DNA of 64,000 nt from Mesorhizobium sp. M4B.F.Ca.ET.058.02.1.1. GTDB taxonomy: Bacteria; Pseudomonadota; Alphaproteobacteria; Rhizobiales; Rhizobiaceae. Below, in pieces: positions 46,425 through 56,907 of this stretch. The notes under the pieces are model-generated. The model saw only the letters and a program-made list of their open reading frames with translations. It had not been told where the DNA came from and ran no database searches. Position numbers and translations under genes: made by a program. Each line of letters starts with the position of its first letter. Position 1 is the stretch's first letter. The stretch covers positions 4,526,001 to 4,590,000 of the forward strand of contig NZ_CP034450.1 in assembly GCF_003952505.1 (NCBI RefSeq). Direction: 5' to 3'.

Positions 46425-46609
46425 ACGCGCGCCCTTTTCATTCACCCAATCGACGCTTCATCCTGCGCCAGAGTTGAGCGCCGCCCCAGCGGTTCCGCAC
46501 GGTCCAACATTCTTGGCACAAATTGGCGCGAAGCCTCCTCTTCCGGTCTGGCGGTCTGACGGCGCTCCCCAAGCTGGCTAGTCTAAAGGATAGGGATTCG
46601 GTGCCGGCA

Positions 46610-46820
46610 CCACTCGTCCCAAAGACGTCGCGGCGAGGTTTGTCTGCAACCCGGCAATCACACGCCGCCCCGCCGTGGCAATGAAGACGTCTCTGTCGAG
46701 TCCGACGGAATATGATGCGCATGGAATAGCTGGCCGAAAAGGTGACCAGCGACAGGTGGTTCGAAGCCCGCGTCTTGCCGCAGCTGCACGTTCTACTCTG
46801 GGGTAACAAGAGGGCGGTGT
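46610..46820 (+). pseudogene. Duplicated and decayed 3' end of queE
   Basis: The DNA from 46651 on (CAACCCGGCAATCACACGCC) to 46817 (AACAAGAGGGCGGT) repeats queE 44705-44876 almost base for base, with small deletions and stops; the part 46609-46650 matches 44660-44704 with a gap. It lies 1.9 kb downstream of queE with caaA between, pointing to a segmental duplication or recombination event. Confidence 0.85.
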
Positions 46821-47314
46821 ATACCTTCTCTTAGCTTCGCCGCCAACTACTCGGTTTTCCGAATTGCTCTCTATATTCTTGAAGGCGATGCGTTCGTTAA
46901 AGACATGTGCTGCGCACCTGGTGTAAAAGCTGCTCTCATCATGCAGAGGTCAAGTTGTAGCTGATGTTGCCCTTGATGCCGCAGCCTACCGCGGCGGGAC
47001 CAAACTCAATGGCAAGCAGGCCGGCTAGGATCGTGCAGCCAGTCGCGAGCCTCGCCCACAACGGGGTCTCACGCGCATGATGGCGCCGGCCATGGGTTCG
47101 GCGGTTGTACTCATTGTCTACATAGCGCCGTTTGCCCTCGCTCTTTCTCCCCGCGGGGCAGTATGCCCATCTATCATGACCAGGTGCATATTAGCCCTAT
47201 GCAGACAAGCGGGTGGCTACTTACATCGTGAGCGTTCTCGAGAAGCCGTAGTGGCGCACCGTGCTGACCAACAACGAAAAGGCGCAACCCCTTGCCCGCG
47301 CGTTCGGTTGCCGC
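46821..47314. other. No recognisable gene
   Basis: About 490 bases between the queE copy and the HEPN-like gene. A short plus-strand frame (47077-47382) has a hydrophobic start but no ribosome site and overlaps the HEPN gene; I do not support it. Confidence 0.4.
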
Positions 47315-47742
47315 TCACTCGTCATCTTCTGGCGGTTCTAGTTTGCCAACCGAAACCTCTAGCCTCGTGGTGCACTCAATAAGGTTAGCTAGCAATTTGG
47401 CATCAATGTCTGTGTGCCCCTCGTACTCGGAGAGGTTTCGCTCGTTGTGCGCTTTAGAAAAATCTGAATGTCAGCCTTGTCGGTTCCGACGGTATGAACG
47501 AGCGCTTGAAACACCGAAGTGCGATTGTCCGAGCGATAGCCTTCGCGGCGTAGGGCTGCCAGGGCAAGCCGATGCGCAGCTCCATATAAGAGAGTGAATT
47601 GGCTGTCGGGGTCGAGACCTTTCTGTGCGTCAGTTAAATTCTTGCGGGCGCCACCCAGCATGCCGTCATATTCGGACAGCGATGGGGGCTCACTTTTCAT
47701 CAGCCCAATCTTTACGAGGTTGTCTAGTTCTTGCTTGCCCAC
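47315..47742 (-). pseudogene. HEPN-domain protein, frameshifted
   Basis: Minus strand. LDNLVKIGLMKSEPPSLSEY, then LLYGAAHRLALAALRREGYR and SDNRTSVFQALVHTVG in one frame; then, after a shift near 47455, KAHNERNLSEYEGHTDIDAK and LLANLIECTTRLEV to TGA at 47315-47317. Joined, this is a ~140-residue HEPN protein with the conserved N-x-RN-L-x-EYEG block. It overlaps the upstream nucleotidyltransferase gene, the usual MNT/HEPN arrangement. The single indel could be decay or a sequence error. Confidence 0.72.
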
Positions 47743-48095
47743 GCTTGTAAATCTTTCTCCGAGCCGATGAGGAAAATCTTTGGAAGGGTACTTACCTTTC
47801 GGACAAACGACCCTTTCTGCGACGCCTTTCGTTGCCATTCCTCCGGCGACAGAAATGTCGGACTGACCTTTCGGCCTAGTCTCAGTTCCGCGTTTTGTGC
47901 GGCTGAATAAAGTTCAGAGAGGTTCAGGTTATCGCCGACCACCATCAAATCGATATCGCTGCGTTCTGTGTCCGTGCCTTTGGCGACTGAACCGTACACG
48001 AAGGCAGATTTGATCGAATGAAAGTGCGACAGCAATTCCCTTAGTGGCTCGGTTGGTATTTGGTTCTTAAGTGAAAAGTGCGCCGTGCTCTGCAA
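47724..48095 (-). CDS. Minimal nucleotidyltransferase, N-terminal HTH apparently lost
   Basis: A 123-residue MNT domain. FVYGSVAKGTDTERSDIDLM is the G-S-x3-G-x5-S-D-x-D active site. PKIFLIGSEKDL ends the protein as in related rhizobial proteins, which usually start with a winged HTH of ~80 residues. Here the first ~25 residues (STAHFSLKNQIPTEPLRELL) look like the end of that domain, so the N-terminus was removed by a deletion joining it to the antitoxin gene upstream. It pairs with the HEPN gene downstream. Confidence 0.7.
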   Translation of the reverse strand: MQSTAHFSLKNQIPTEPLRELLSHFHSIKSAFVYGSVAKGTDTERSDIDLMVVGDNLNLSELYSAAQNAELRLGRKVSPTFLSPEEWQRKASQKGSFVRKVSTLPKIFLIGSEKDLQAWASKN

Positions 48096-48286
48096 AGCAG
48101 GGGGGCTGCGTTCTCAGGCCCCGCGCTAGTGCCGTCACGATGCGCCTTTAGGCGCTGGTATTCATCGACCGAAAGCAGCACAAGCCGTTCGCGGCCATTC
48201 TTGCTGATGATCACGGGTTCCGCTAGCGCCTTGTCCTGATACACCCCTAAGTTGCGCTGAAATTCAACCGAGCTAATGACCGACAT
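48041..48286 (-). CDS. Phd/YefM-type antitoxin with replaced C-terminus
   Basis: An 81-residue frame. The first ~50 residues (SVISSVEFQRNLGVYQDKAL, ISKNGRERLVLLSVDEYQRL) are a clear Phd/YefM DNA-binding antitoxin domain. The last 30 residues are Arg-rich, overlap the nucleotidyltransferase start and do not look like a toxin-binding tail. No RelE/Doc toxin follows. The gene appears to be a fragment joined to the MNT/HEPN locus. Confidence 0.7.
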   Translation of the reverse strand: MSVISSVEFQRNLGVYQDKALAEPVIISKNGRERLVLLSVDEYQRLKAHRDGTSAGPENAAPLLCRARRTFHLRTKYQPSH

Positions 48287-48657
48287 AGAATTGTCCCGAT
48301 AATCCGTTATATCCGTATAATACGTATCTTTTTGAAAATATCAATGATCTCGTGCTAAGGTACTGAATTATTTGCCTTCGATATAGCGCGTCGGCGGAAC
48401 CAACTCGTAGACGGGCTATGAAAGGTTAAGCGCGGATGTCTATCGGCCGCCGGCGTTCCCGCTCCGCAAGCCTGCCTGAACTATTCCGCGCGGCGGTCAA
48501 GCCCCAGGCTCCTGCTCATCCAGCGACCGCAGGCTGGAAAGACAATAGCCGACGTCTTCCGATGGTCTCGCCATCAGCTTTGGGCTAGCTCCCCATTATC
48601 CCGCTTCGAGCTCGACACAGGGCGGTTTCGATGGCGCACGACAATCTGTGTCGGCTT
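48287..48657. other. Upstream region of nifH, no gene
   Basis: No coding frame supported. It may hold part of an older nifH-flanking repeat, but I see no second activator site here. Confidence 0.4.
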
Positions 48658-48673
48658 TGTCGTGTCCGTGACA
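48658..48673. promoter_or_regulatory. NifA activator site of nifH
   Basis: TGT-CGTGTCCGTG-ACA, perfect TGT-N10-ACA, 91 bases upstream of the -24 element. Confidence 0.9.
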
Positions 48674-48763
48674 GACGCCTGAAAGGCCCGCTCGCGCGTT
48701 TTGCCGCCGTCTAAGTGGCTGGAATTTAATAACGAAGTTTCTTCTCGGATCGGCCGATCACGC

Positions 48764-48778
48764 TGGTACGCTTTTTGC
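48764..48778 (+). promoter_or_regulatory. Sigma-54 -24/-12 promoter of nifHDKENX
   Basis: TGGTACGCTTTTTGC, full match to TGGYACG-N4-TTGC, about 88 bases before the nifH ATG. With the activator site it should drive the whole 9-kb operon. Confidence 0.93.
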
Positions 48779-48845
48779 GATGCTTGGTGTGAGGCGGCAC
48801 GAGCTGCCTATCGGCACTTGTGTCGCGGGCAGTCGCGATGATTAG

Positions 48846-49760
<915 letters not shown>

Positions 49761-49846
49761 TGACATTAGCGCTGCCATGAATCGGCGCGCCTTGCAGAGA
49801 ACGGCGCCTATTCGTTGAGGCGTCACCCAACCTTGAAAGGGGACTC

Positions 49847-51349
49847 ATGAGCCGGGAATACGAGAATGACGGTGCTCTTCATGCGAAGCTTATCGAAGAG
49901 GTGTTGTCGCATTATCCCGACAAGGCGGCGAAGCGCCGCAAGAAGCACCTCAACGTCGCAAAGAGCGGCAACGAGGCTGGCGGGGAAAGCGAGGTCCTTT
50001 CCGAATGCGACGTCAAATCGAACATCAAGTCCATTCCCGGGGTGATGACGATTCGCGGCTGTGCATATGCGGGTTCGAAAGGCGTGGTGTGGGGGCCAGT
50101 CAAGGATATGGTCCATATCTCGCACGGCCCGGTCGGCTGCGGCCAATACTCTTGGTCGCAGCGCCGCAACTACTACGTCGGTACGACGGGCGTCGACACG
50201 TTCGGGACAATGCAGTTCACCTCCGATTTCCAGGAGAAGGACATCGTCTTCGGCGGCGACAAGAAGCTGGAACAGATCATTGACGAGATTGAAGTCTTGT
50301 TTCCGCTTAACAACGGCATCACCGTGCAATCCGAATGCCCTATCGGCCTGATTGGCGATGACACCGAGGCGGTTTCTCGCAAAAAGACCAAGGAGTATGA
50401 CAAGACGATCGTGCCGGTACGCTGCGAGGGTTTCCGCGGCGTCTCGCAGTCGCTTGGCCACCACATCGCCAATGATGCGATCCGGGATTGGGTCTTCGAC
50501 AAAAAGGATGTCAAGTTCGAGGCCGGCCCCTACGACGTCAACGTCATCGGCGACTACAATATCGGCGGCGATGCCTGGGCCTCGCGCATACTGCTTGAGG
50601 AGATAGGGCTGCGCGTGGTCGGCAACTGGTCGGGTGACGCCACACTCGCAGAGATCGAGCGCGCCCCGAAGGCTAAGCTCAATCTTATCCACTGCTACCG
50701 GTCGATGAACTACATCTGTCGGCATATGGAGGAAAAGTATGGCGTCGCTTGGATGGAGTACAATTTCTTCGGTCCCTCCCAGATCGAAGCCTCTCTGCGC
50801 AACATAGCCAAGCATTTTGGGCCGGAAATCGAGGAAAAGACCGAAAAGGTCATTGCCAAGTACAGGCCGCTTGTTGATGCGGTCATCGCCAAGTACCTGT
50901 CGCGCCTGGAAGGAAATACCGTGATGCTCTATGTCGGCGGCCTGCGCCCCCGCCACGTCGTCACGGCCTACGAGGACCTCGGCATGGTCATCGTGGGCAC
51001 CGGCTATGAATTCGCCCACAGCGACGACTATCAGCGCACCGGCCACTACGTGAAGAACGGCACGCTGATCTATGATGACGTGACCGGCTATGAGTTGGAG
51101 AAATTCATCGAAGGGATTCGCCCAAATCTGGTCGGCTCGGGAATCAAAGAAAAATACCCGGTGCAGAAGATGGGCATACCGTTCCGCCAGATGCATTCCT
51201 GGGATTATTCAGGCCCGTATCACGGGTACGATGGCTTTGCCATTTTCGCACGTGATGTGGATCTCGCCATCAACAACCCGGTCTGGGACCTATTCCACGC
51301 GCCTTGGAAAAGAAGCCGGGGCGATGAGCGGGCGATGGCTGCCGAATAA
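49847..51349 (+). CDS. nifD: NifD, MoFe protein alpha subunit
   Basis: A 500-residue subunit. P-cluster cysteines are in [11 protein letters not shown] and [11 protein letters not shown] plus the later Cys of the [11 protein letters not shown] block. FeMo-co ligands are Cys in [13 protein letters not shown] and His in [26 protein letters not shown] precedes ATG 49847, 86 bases after nifH. Confidence 0.98.
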   Translation: MSREYENDGALHAKLIEEVLSHYPDKAAKRRKKHLNVAKSGNEAGGESEVLSECDVKSNIKSIPGVMTIRGCAYAGSKGVVWGPVKDMVHISHGPVGCGQYSWSQRRNYYVGTTGVDTFGTMQFTSDFQEKDIVFGGDKKLEQIIDEIEVLFPLNNGITVQSECPIGLIGDDTEAVSRKKTKEYDKTIVPVRCEGFRGVSQSLGHHIANDAIRDWVFDKKDVKFEAGPYDVNVIGDYNIGGDAWASRILLEEIGLRVVGNWSGDATLAEIERAPKAKLNLIHCYRSMNYICRHMEEKYGVAWMEYNFFGPSQIEASLRNIAKHFGPEIEEKTEKVIAKYRPLVDAVIAKYLSRLEGNTVMLYVGGLRPRHVVTAYEDLGMVIVGTGYEFAHSDDYQRTGHYVKNGTLIYDDVTGYELEKFIEGIRPNLVGSGIKEKYPVQKMGIPFRQMHSWDYSGPYHGYDGFAIFARDVDLAINNPVWDLFHAPWKRSRGDERAMAAE

Positions 51350-51478
51350 ACATCTGCTTTAGCCCCAGTCTCCCACTGAGACGGTGAACTCCCGCGGCCT
51401 CTGATCCGCCGGAGCCTGGAACGTCTTGACGTCCTGAGCTGCCGTACCGCGCAGCCAGATGCAAAAGAGGTAATCATC

Positions 51479-53020
51479 ATGCCGCAGTCGGCTGAAAAAA
51501 TTCTCGATCACGCTCCCCTGTTCCGCGAGCCGGAATACAGAAAGATGCTCGCTGAGAAGAAGCTAAACTTCGAATGTCCGCACCCCGATGAGATCGTTTC
51601 CGATCAGCGCGATTTCACCCAGACGTGGGAATACCGCGAAAAGAACCTCGCCCGCAAAGCGCTTGTCGTGAACCCGGCCAAGGCCTGCCAGCCGCTGGGT
51701 GCGGTATTCGCTGCCGCCGGCTTCGAACGAACCATGTCCTTCGTCCACGGCAGCCAAGGTTGCGTCGCCTATTACCGCTCGCACCTGTCGCGCCATTTCA
51801 AGGAGCCTGCCGCGGCGGTCTCCTCCTCAATGACCGAGGATGCGGCGGTGTTTGGCGGCCTGAAGAACATGGTCGACGGGCTCGCCAACACCTACCAGCT
51901 CTACGACCCGAAGATGATTGCCGTGTCGACGACCTGTATGGCAGAGGTCATTGGCGACGACCTGCACAGCTTCATCCAGAACGCCAAGGACGAAGATTCA
52001 GTCCCGCGCGACTTCGACGTGCCCTTTGCCCACACGCCGGCCTTCGTTGGCAGTCATGTCGACGGCTATGACAACATGGTCAAAGGCATTTTGGAGCACT
52101 TCTGGAAAGGCCAGGAGCGTACGCAAGTCGAAGGAGCCATCAACATCATTCCGGGCTTCGACGGCTTCTGCGTCGGCAACAACCGGGAGCTCAAGCGCCT
52201 GCTCGATGTAATGGGCGTGTCCTACACATTCATCCAGGATGCCTCTGACCAGTTCGATACGCCTTCGGACGGTGAATACCGCATGTATGACGGGGGCACG
52301 AAGATCAACGAGGTGAAGAAGGCCCTCAACGCCGAGGCAACGCTTTCGCTGCAGCATCACAACACCCGAAAGACGCTGGGCTATTGCGAGGAGGTCGGGC
52401 AGGCGACGGCCTCGTTCCACTATCCGCTCGGCGTTCAGGCGACCGACGAATTCCTGATGGAGGTCGCGGCGATTTCCGGCAAGGAGATCCCCGAGGCAAT
52501 TCGCCTCGAGCGCGGCCGACTGGTAGACGCCATGGCGGACAGCCAATCCTGGTTGCATGGTAAGAAATACGCCATCTACGGCGATCCCGACTTCGTTCAC
52601 GCGATGGCCCGCTTTGTCATGGAGACCGGCGGCGAGCCAACCCATTGCCTCGCCACCAATGGCACCTCGGCATGGGAAGCCGATTTGAAGAAGCTGCTAG
52701 CATCCTCGCCTTTCGGCAAGGCTGCCCAGGTTTGGGCGGGCAAGGACCTGTGGGCGCTGCGCTCACTGCTCTTTACCGAGCCGGTGGACCTTTTGATCGG
52801 CAATTCCTACGGCAAGTACCTGGAGCGCGACACCGGAACGCCGCTGATCCGGCTGATGTTTCCGATCTTCGATCGGCACCATCATCACCGCTTTGCGCTC
52901 TTTGGCTACCAGGGCGCGTTGCGCGTGCTTACGACGATCCTCGACAAGATCTTCGACAAACTCGATCGCGAGACGAGCGAGACGGGTGTGACGGATTATT
53001 CCTATGACCTCACGCGCTAA
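51479..53020 (+). CDS. nifK: NifK, MoFe protein beta subunit
   Basis: A 513-residue subunit. [20 protein letters not shown] and [20 protein letters not shown] hold P-cluster cysteines, and [13 protein letters not shown] the third. [16 protein letters not shown] is the C-terminal block. ATG 51479 is preceded by AGAGGTAATC, 129 bases after nifD, the usual small gap for separate translation. Confidence 0.98.
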   Translation: MPQSAEKILDHAPLFREPEYRKMLAEKKLNFECPHPDEIVSDQRDFTQTWEYREKNLARKALVVNPAKACQPLGAVFAAAGFERTMSFVHGSQGCVAYYRSHLSRHFKEPAAAVSSSMTEDAAVFGGLKNMVDGLANTYQLYDPKMIAVSTTCMAEVIGDDLHSFIQNAKDEDSVPRDFDVPFAHTPAFVGSHVDGYDNMVKGILEHFWKGQERTQVEGAINIIPGFDGFCVGNNRELKRLLDVMGVSYTFIQDASDQFDTPSDGEYRMYDGGTKINEVKKALNAEATLSLQHHNTRKTLGYCEEVGQATASFHYPLGVQATDEFLMEVAAISGKEIPEAIRLERGRLVDAMADSQSWLHGKKYAIYGDPDFVHAMARFVMETGGEPTHCLATNGTSAWEADLKKLLASSPFGKAAQVWAGKDLWALRSLLFTEPVDLLIGNSYGKYLERDTGTPLIRLMFPIFDRHHHHRFALFGYQGALRVLTTILDKIFDKLDRETSETGVTDYSYDLTR

Positions 53021-53081
53021 GAGCCGTGGCCGGCTTTTCGCCGAGGCCATTCCTTGCCCAATGGACTGGGGAGGCTGAGCA

Positions 53082-54557
53082 ATGTCCTCCCTCAGCGCCA
53101 AAATCAAGGACGCCTTCGATGAGCCCGCCTGCGATAAGAACCGTGGCAAAGATGCCAAGGCGCGCAAGGAGGGCTGCTCGAAGTCGCTGACACCAGGGGC
53201 GGCAGCCGGCGGCTGCGCCTTTGACGGAGCCAAGATCGTCCTGCAGCCGATCACCGACGTTGCGCATCTGGTCCATGCGCCGCTTGCCTGCGAGGGCAAT
53301 TCTTGGGACAACCGTGGTGCGGTTTCGTCAGGACCGACCTTGTGGCGGACAAGCTTCACGACCGACCTCACCGAACTCGACCTGGTGATGGGGCAGGGCG
53401 AGCGGAAACTCTTCAAGGCGATCCGCGAGATCAAGCACACATACGCGCCGCCGGCGATCTTCGTCTACTCGACTTGCGTAACGGCGCTGATCGGTGACGA
53501 CATCGAGGCCGTGTGCAAACGCGCCACGGAAAAGTTCGGTTTGGCCGTGGTGCCGATCAATGCGCCTGGCCTGGCAGGCTCCAAGAACCTCGGCAACAAG
53601 CTCGCCGCCGAGGCGTTGCTCGATCATGTCATCGGCACGGTCGAACCCGACGACTCTGGGCCCTACGACATCAACATCCTTGGCGAATTCAACCTCTCGG
53701 GCGAATTCTGGCTTGTAAAGCCGCTCCTCGATCGGCTCGGGATCCGGGTGCGCGCCTGCATTCCCGGCGATGCGCGTTACCGCGACATTGCTTCCGCGCA
53801 CCGCGCCCGGGCGGCAATGATGGTGTGCTCGACCGCGCTGATCAGTCTTGCCCGCAAGATGGAGGAGCGCTGGGACATCCCGTTCTTCGAGGGCTCCTTC
53901 TATGGCATCTCCGACACATCGCAAGCTCTTCGCAACCTTGTCAGGCTGCTGGTGAGGAAGGGCGCCGATCCGGAGATCCTCGAGCGCACAGAGACGCTAA
54001 TCGCGCAGCAGGAGGCGATCGCGTGGAAGAAACTCGAATCCTACCGGCAAAGGCTCCAAGGCAAGCGCGTGCTGCTCAACACAGGCGGTGTGAAGTCCTG
54101 GTCGGTTGTCCATGCGCTGATGGAGATCGGAATCGAGATCGTCGGCACCTCGGTCAAGAAATCTACGGTGCAGGACAAGGAGCGCATCAAACAAGTTCTC
54201 AAGCACGACAAGCACATGTTCGAATCCATGGCTGCGCGCGAGCTGTACGCCATGCTCTCTGAACACAGGGCCGATATCATGCTGTCGGGCGGTCGCACGC
54301 AATTCATTGCGCTCAAGGCCAAGACGCCCTGGCTCGATATCAACCAGGAGCGCCAGCATCCTTATGCCGGCTATGACGGCATGGTGGAACTCGTACGCCA
54401 GATCGACCTCGCCATTCACAATCCGATCTGGTCTCAGGTGCGCCAGCCGGCCCCGTGGGATTGCCAGCCTGATCTGATAGGCGAATTGCCGTGCACGAGG
54501 AACGAGACCGCGTACCTGTTTGATGAATTCGCATGCGCGACGGCACACGAGTGTTGA
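53082..54557 (+). CDS. nifE: NifE, FeMo-co scaffold subunit
   Basis: A 491-residue NifD-like scaffold protein: AGGCAFDGAKIVLQPITDVA, HAPLACEGNSWDNRG and YSTCVTALIGDDIEAVC hold the cluster cysteines, HPYAGYDGMVEL the C-terminal block. With NifN it matures NifB-co to FeMo-co. It lies 61 bases after nifK. Confidence 0.97.
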   Translation: MSSLSAKIKDAFDEPACDKNRGKDAKARKEGCSKSLTPGAAAGGCAFDGAKIVLQPITDVAHLVHAPLACEGNSWDNRGAVSSGPTLWRTSFTTDLTELDLVMGQGERKLFKAIREIKHTYAPPAIFVYSTCVTALIGDDIEAVCKRATEKFGLAVVPINAPGLAGSKNLGNKLAAEALLDHVIGTVEPDDSGPYDINILGEFNLSGEFWLVKPLLDRLGIRVRACIPGDARYRDIASAHRARAAMMVCSTALISLARKMEERWDIPFFEGSFYGISDTSQALRNLVRLLVRKGADPEILERTETLIAQQEAIAWKKLESYRQRLQGKRVLLNTGGVKSWSVVHALMEIGIEIVGTSVKKSTVQDKERIKQVLKHDKHMFESMAARELYAMLSEHRADIMLSGGRTQFIALKAKTPWLDINQERQHPYAGYDGMVELVRQIDLAIHNPIWSQVRQPAPWDCQPDLIGELPCTRNETAYLFDEFACATAHEC

Positions 54558-54565
54558 GGCGACCG

Positions 54566-55948
54566 ATGGCCCGCATCCTTCTCCAGAGCAAATCGGCTGC
54601 GGTCAACCCGCTGAAGTCGTCGCAGCCGCTGGGTGCCGCCTTTGCCTTTCTTGGCGTCGACGGTGCGATGCCGCTGTTCCACGGCAGCCAGGGATGCACA
54701 AGCTTTGCGCTCGTTCTCTTCGTGCGGCACTTCAAAGAAGCGATTCCCTTGCAGACTACGGCGATGGATGAGGTGGCGACCATCCTCGGCGCAGCCGACC
54801 ATCTGGAAGAGGCGATCCTCAACCTCAAGAACCGCACGAAGCCAAAGCTGATCGGGGTGTGCACGACCGCGCTCGTGGAGACGCGTGGCGAAGATTGCGC
54901 GGGTGATATCGCCAACGTCAAGCTGAAGCACACGCAAGAGCTTGCGGGTACGGAGGTCGTGCTGGCCAACACGCCGGATTTTGACGGCGCGATCGAAGAG
55001 GGCTGGGCCAGGGCAGTCACCGCAATGATCAAAGGGATTACACGCTCGGGCGAACGTGCGCGGCAGCCGAAGAAGATCGCGATCCTGCCCGGATGCAACC
55101 TCACTGTCGCCGACGTCGAGCATATGCGTGACATGGTTGAAAGCTTTGGGCTCAAGCCGGTTATTCTGCCCGACATTTCAGGCTCGCTCGACGGTACGGT
55201 TCCTGACCGCTGGGTAGCGACTACATACGGCGGCACCAGCGTCGAGGACGTTCGCGAGTTGGGCACGGCCATGCAATGCATCGCCATCGGTGAGCACATG
55301 CGCCGTCCGGCGAGAGTGCTGCACGGGTTGACCGGCGTGCCTTACGTGTTGTTCCAGTCACTGACTGGGCTGCAGGACACGGACCGCTTCGTGTCGCTGC
55401 TGTCTGCGATTTCGGGCGCGGCGGTACCGGCCCGCGTGCGCCGGCGCCGGGCGCAATTGCAGGACGCGATGCTCGACGGACATTTCCATTTCGGCGGCAA
55501 GAAAATTGCCATCGCTGCCGAACCAGACCAGCTGTTCCAACTCGCAGCCTTCTTTGCTGGCCTCGGCTCCGAGATAGCCGCGGCCGTCACAACGACCGAC
55601 AGGTCTAAAATTCTCAAGAAAGTCCCGGCGGTTTCGGTTCAGATCGGCGATCTCGGCGATCTGGAAAGTCTTGCCGTCGGTGCTGACCTGCTTGTCACGC
55701 ATTCGCACGGGCGCCAAGCATCGGAGCGGCTCGGAATTCCGCTCATGCGCATCGGGTTCCCGGTCTTCGATCGACTAGGCAGCCAGCACAAGCTCGCAAT
55801 TCTCTATCAGGGCACCCGCGACCTGATCTTCGAGGTCGCCAACATCTTCCAGGCCAACCAACACGCGCCCACTCCTGAGGCGCTTGATCCACTCCGTAAT
55901 CGAGAAATATCAGATGAACGCTGTTCGCCGCCTCTCGCTGGTCAGTAA
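54566..55948 (+). CDS. nifN: NifN, FeMo-co scaffold subunit
   Basis: A 460-residue NifK-like scaffold: SAAVNPLKSSQPLGAAFAFL, FHGSQGCTSFALVLFVRHFK and VCTTALVETRGED. ATG 54566 lies 8 bases after the nifE stop and matches the family start. The open frame further upstream overlaps nifE. The stop overlaps the nifX start. Confidence 0.97.
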   Translation: MARILLQSKSAAVNPLKSSQPLGAAFAFLGVDGAMPLFHGSQGCTSFALVLFVRHFKEAIPLQTTAMDEVATILGAADHLEEAILNLKNRTKPKLIGVCTTALVETRGEDCAGDIANVKLKHTQELAGTEVVLANTPDFDGAIEEGWARAVTAMIKGITRSGERARQPKKIAILPGCNLTVADVEHMRDMVESFGLKPVILPDISGSLDGTVPDRWVATTYGGTSVEDVRELGTAMQCIAIGEHMRRPARVLHGLTGVPYVLFQSLTGLQDTDRFVSLLSAISGAAVPARVRRRRAQLQDAMLDGHFHFGGKKIAIAAEPDQLFQLAAFFAGLGSEIAAAVTTTDRSKILKKVPAVSVQIGDLGDLESLAVGADLLVTHSHGRQASERLGIPLMRIGFPVFDRLGSQHKLAILYQGTRDLIFEVANIFQANQHAPTPEALDPLRNREISDERCSPPLAGQ

Positions 55949-56411
55949 TGAGGTTTTCGCACCGATGCCGGAACAACGTGCATGCGCATTGCGCGTCGCG
56001 ATCGCCACTCAGGACATGAAGGACCTCAACGCCCATTTCGGGTCGGCCAGACGCTTTGCTGTCTACGACGTGACGCGCGAGGAGTGGAACCTCGTCGAAG
56101 CCGTGGCCTTCGATGACGTTTCGGATGAAAGCGGGGAGCATCGGGCCGAGGGCGATGACCGCATCACGCCCAAGGTGGATGCGCTGAAGGGCTGTCATCT
56201 GCTGTTTTGTCTGGCGATTGGCGGACCTTCGGCAGCCAAGGTTGTCGCGGCAAAAATCCACCCGATCAAAGTGGCGGAGCCCCAATCCATCCAAGAGGTG
56301 CTGTTGCGCACGCAGATGATGCTCAGGACGTGTCCTCCGCCCTGGCTGCGCAAGGTGCTGGCGCAAGCGGGCGTTGCCGAAACGAAACCGTCCTTCGAGG
56401 ACGAGGACTGA
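55914..56411 (+). CDS. nifX: NifX, cofactor carrier
   Basis: A 165-residue NifX: RVAIATQDMKDLNAHFGSAR, FAVYDVTREEW and HLLFCLAIGGPSAAKVV with KVAEPQSIQEVL. It holds VK-cluster or NifB-co between NifB and NifEN. ATG 55914 overlaps nifN by 35 bases; an ATG at 55884 is in frame but less like the family start. Confidence 0.95.
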   Translation: MNAVRRLSLVSNEVFAPMPEQRACALRVAIATQDMKDLNAHFGSARRFAVYDVTREEWNLVEAVAFDDVSDESGEHRAEGDDRITPKVDALKGCHLLFCLAIGGPSAAKVVAAKIHPIKVAEPQSIQEVLLRTQMMLRTCPPPWLRKVLAQAGVAETKPSFEDED

Positions 56412-56428
56412 AAAGAGGAGGACGCCAA

Positions 56429-56907
56429 ATGTCTGACCCCGCAATCCCCCAGCCGTCGCCGAAGACGAGGCGGCTCTTTGCACCCCGTTCGTCAAATGCC
56501 TCGTCCGGCTGATCCGTGCTCAGGATTCCTATGGCTCGTGGGAACGCAAAGCGGACGCCGAGCTGCTGGGCGACTTCATTATTACCAAGGAACAGCGCCG
56601 AGCGATCCCGATCATCGGAGATCCCGATCCGGACGTGCTGTGGAGGCTCGACAAGTACTACGCCGCCATCGGGCTTGCGATCGAGGAGCGCTGCGGCCTT
56701 ATGGCATCGCCGATGATCCAGGTGAGCCATGAGGGTTTTGGTCGGGTGCTTTTCACGACCGGACGGTTGGTCGTTTTGTCCAAAACGCTGCGCGATGTCC
56801 ACCGGTTTGGCTTCGAGACGCTCCTGAAGCTCGCCACGGCCGGTACGAAGCTGGTCGACGATGGGATTGCAGTCATCGAAGCCTTTCCCCACGTGGCGCT
56901 GGCATGA
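56429..56907 (+). pseudogene. NifX-associated protein (DUF269), frameshifted near its start
   Basis: From ATG 56429 (after AGAGGAGGAC) the frame reads [11 protein letters not shown] and then fails, stopping at 56513. One frame over, [20 protein letters not shown] leads into [35 protein letters not shown] and [20 protein letters not shown], the DUF269 family to its normal end at 56907. One base missing near 56458 explains it. All else is conserved, so this is a very recent mutation or a sequence error. The function in the family is not fully known. Confidence 0.88.
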
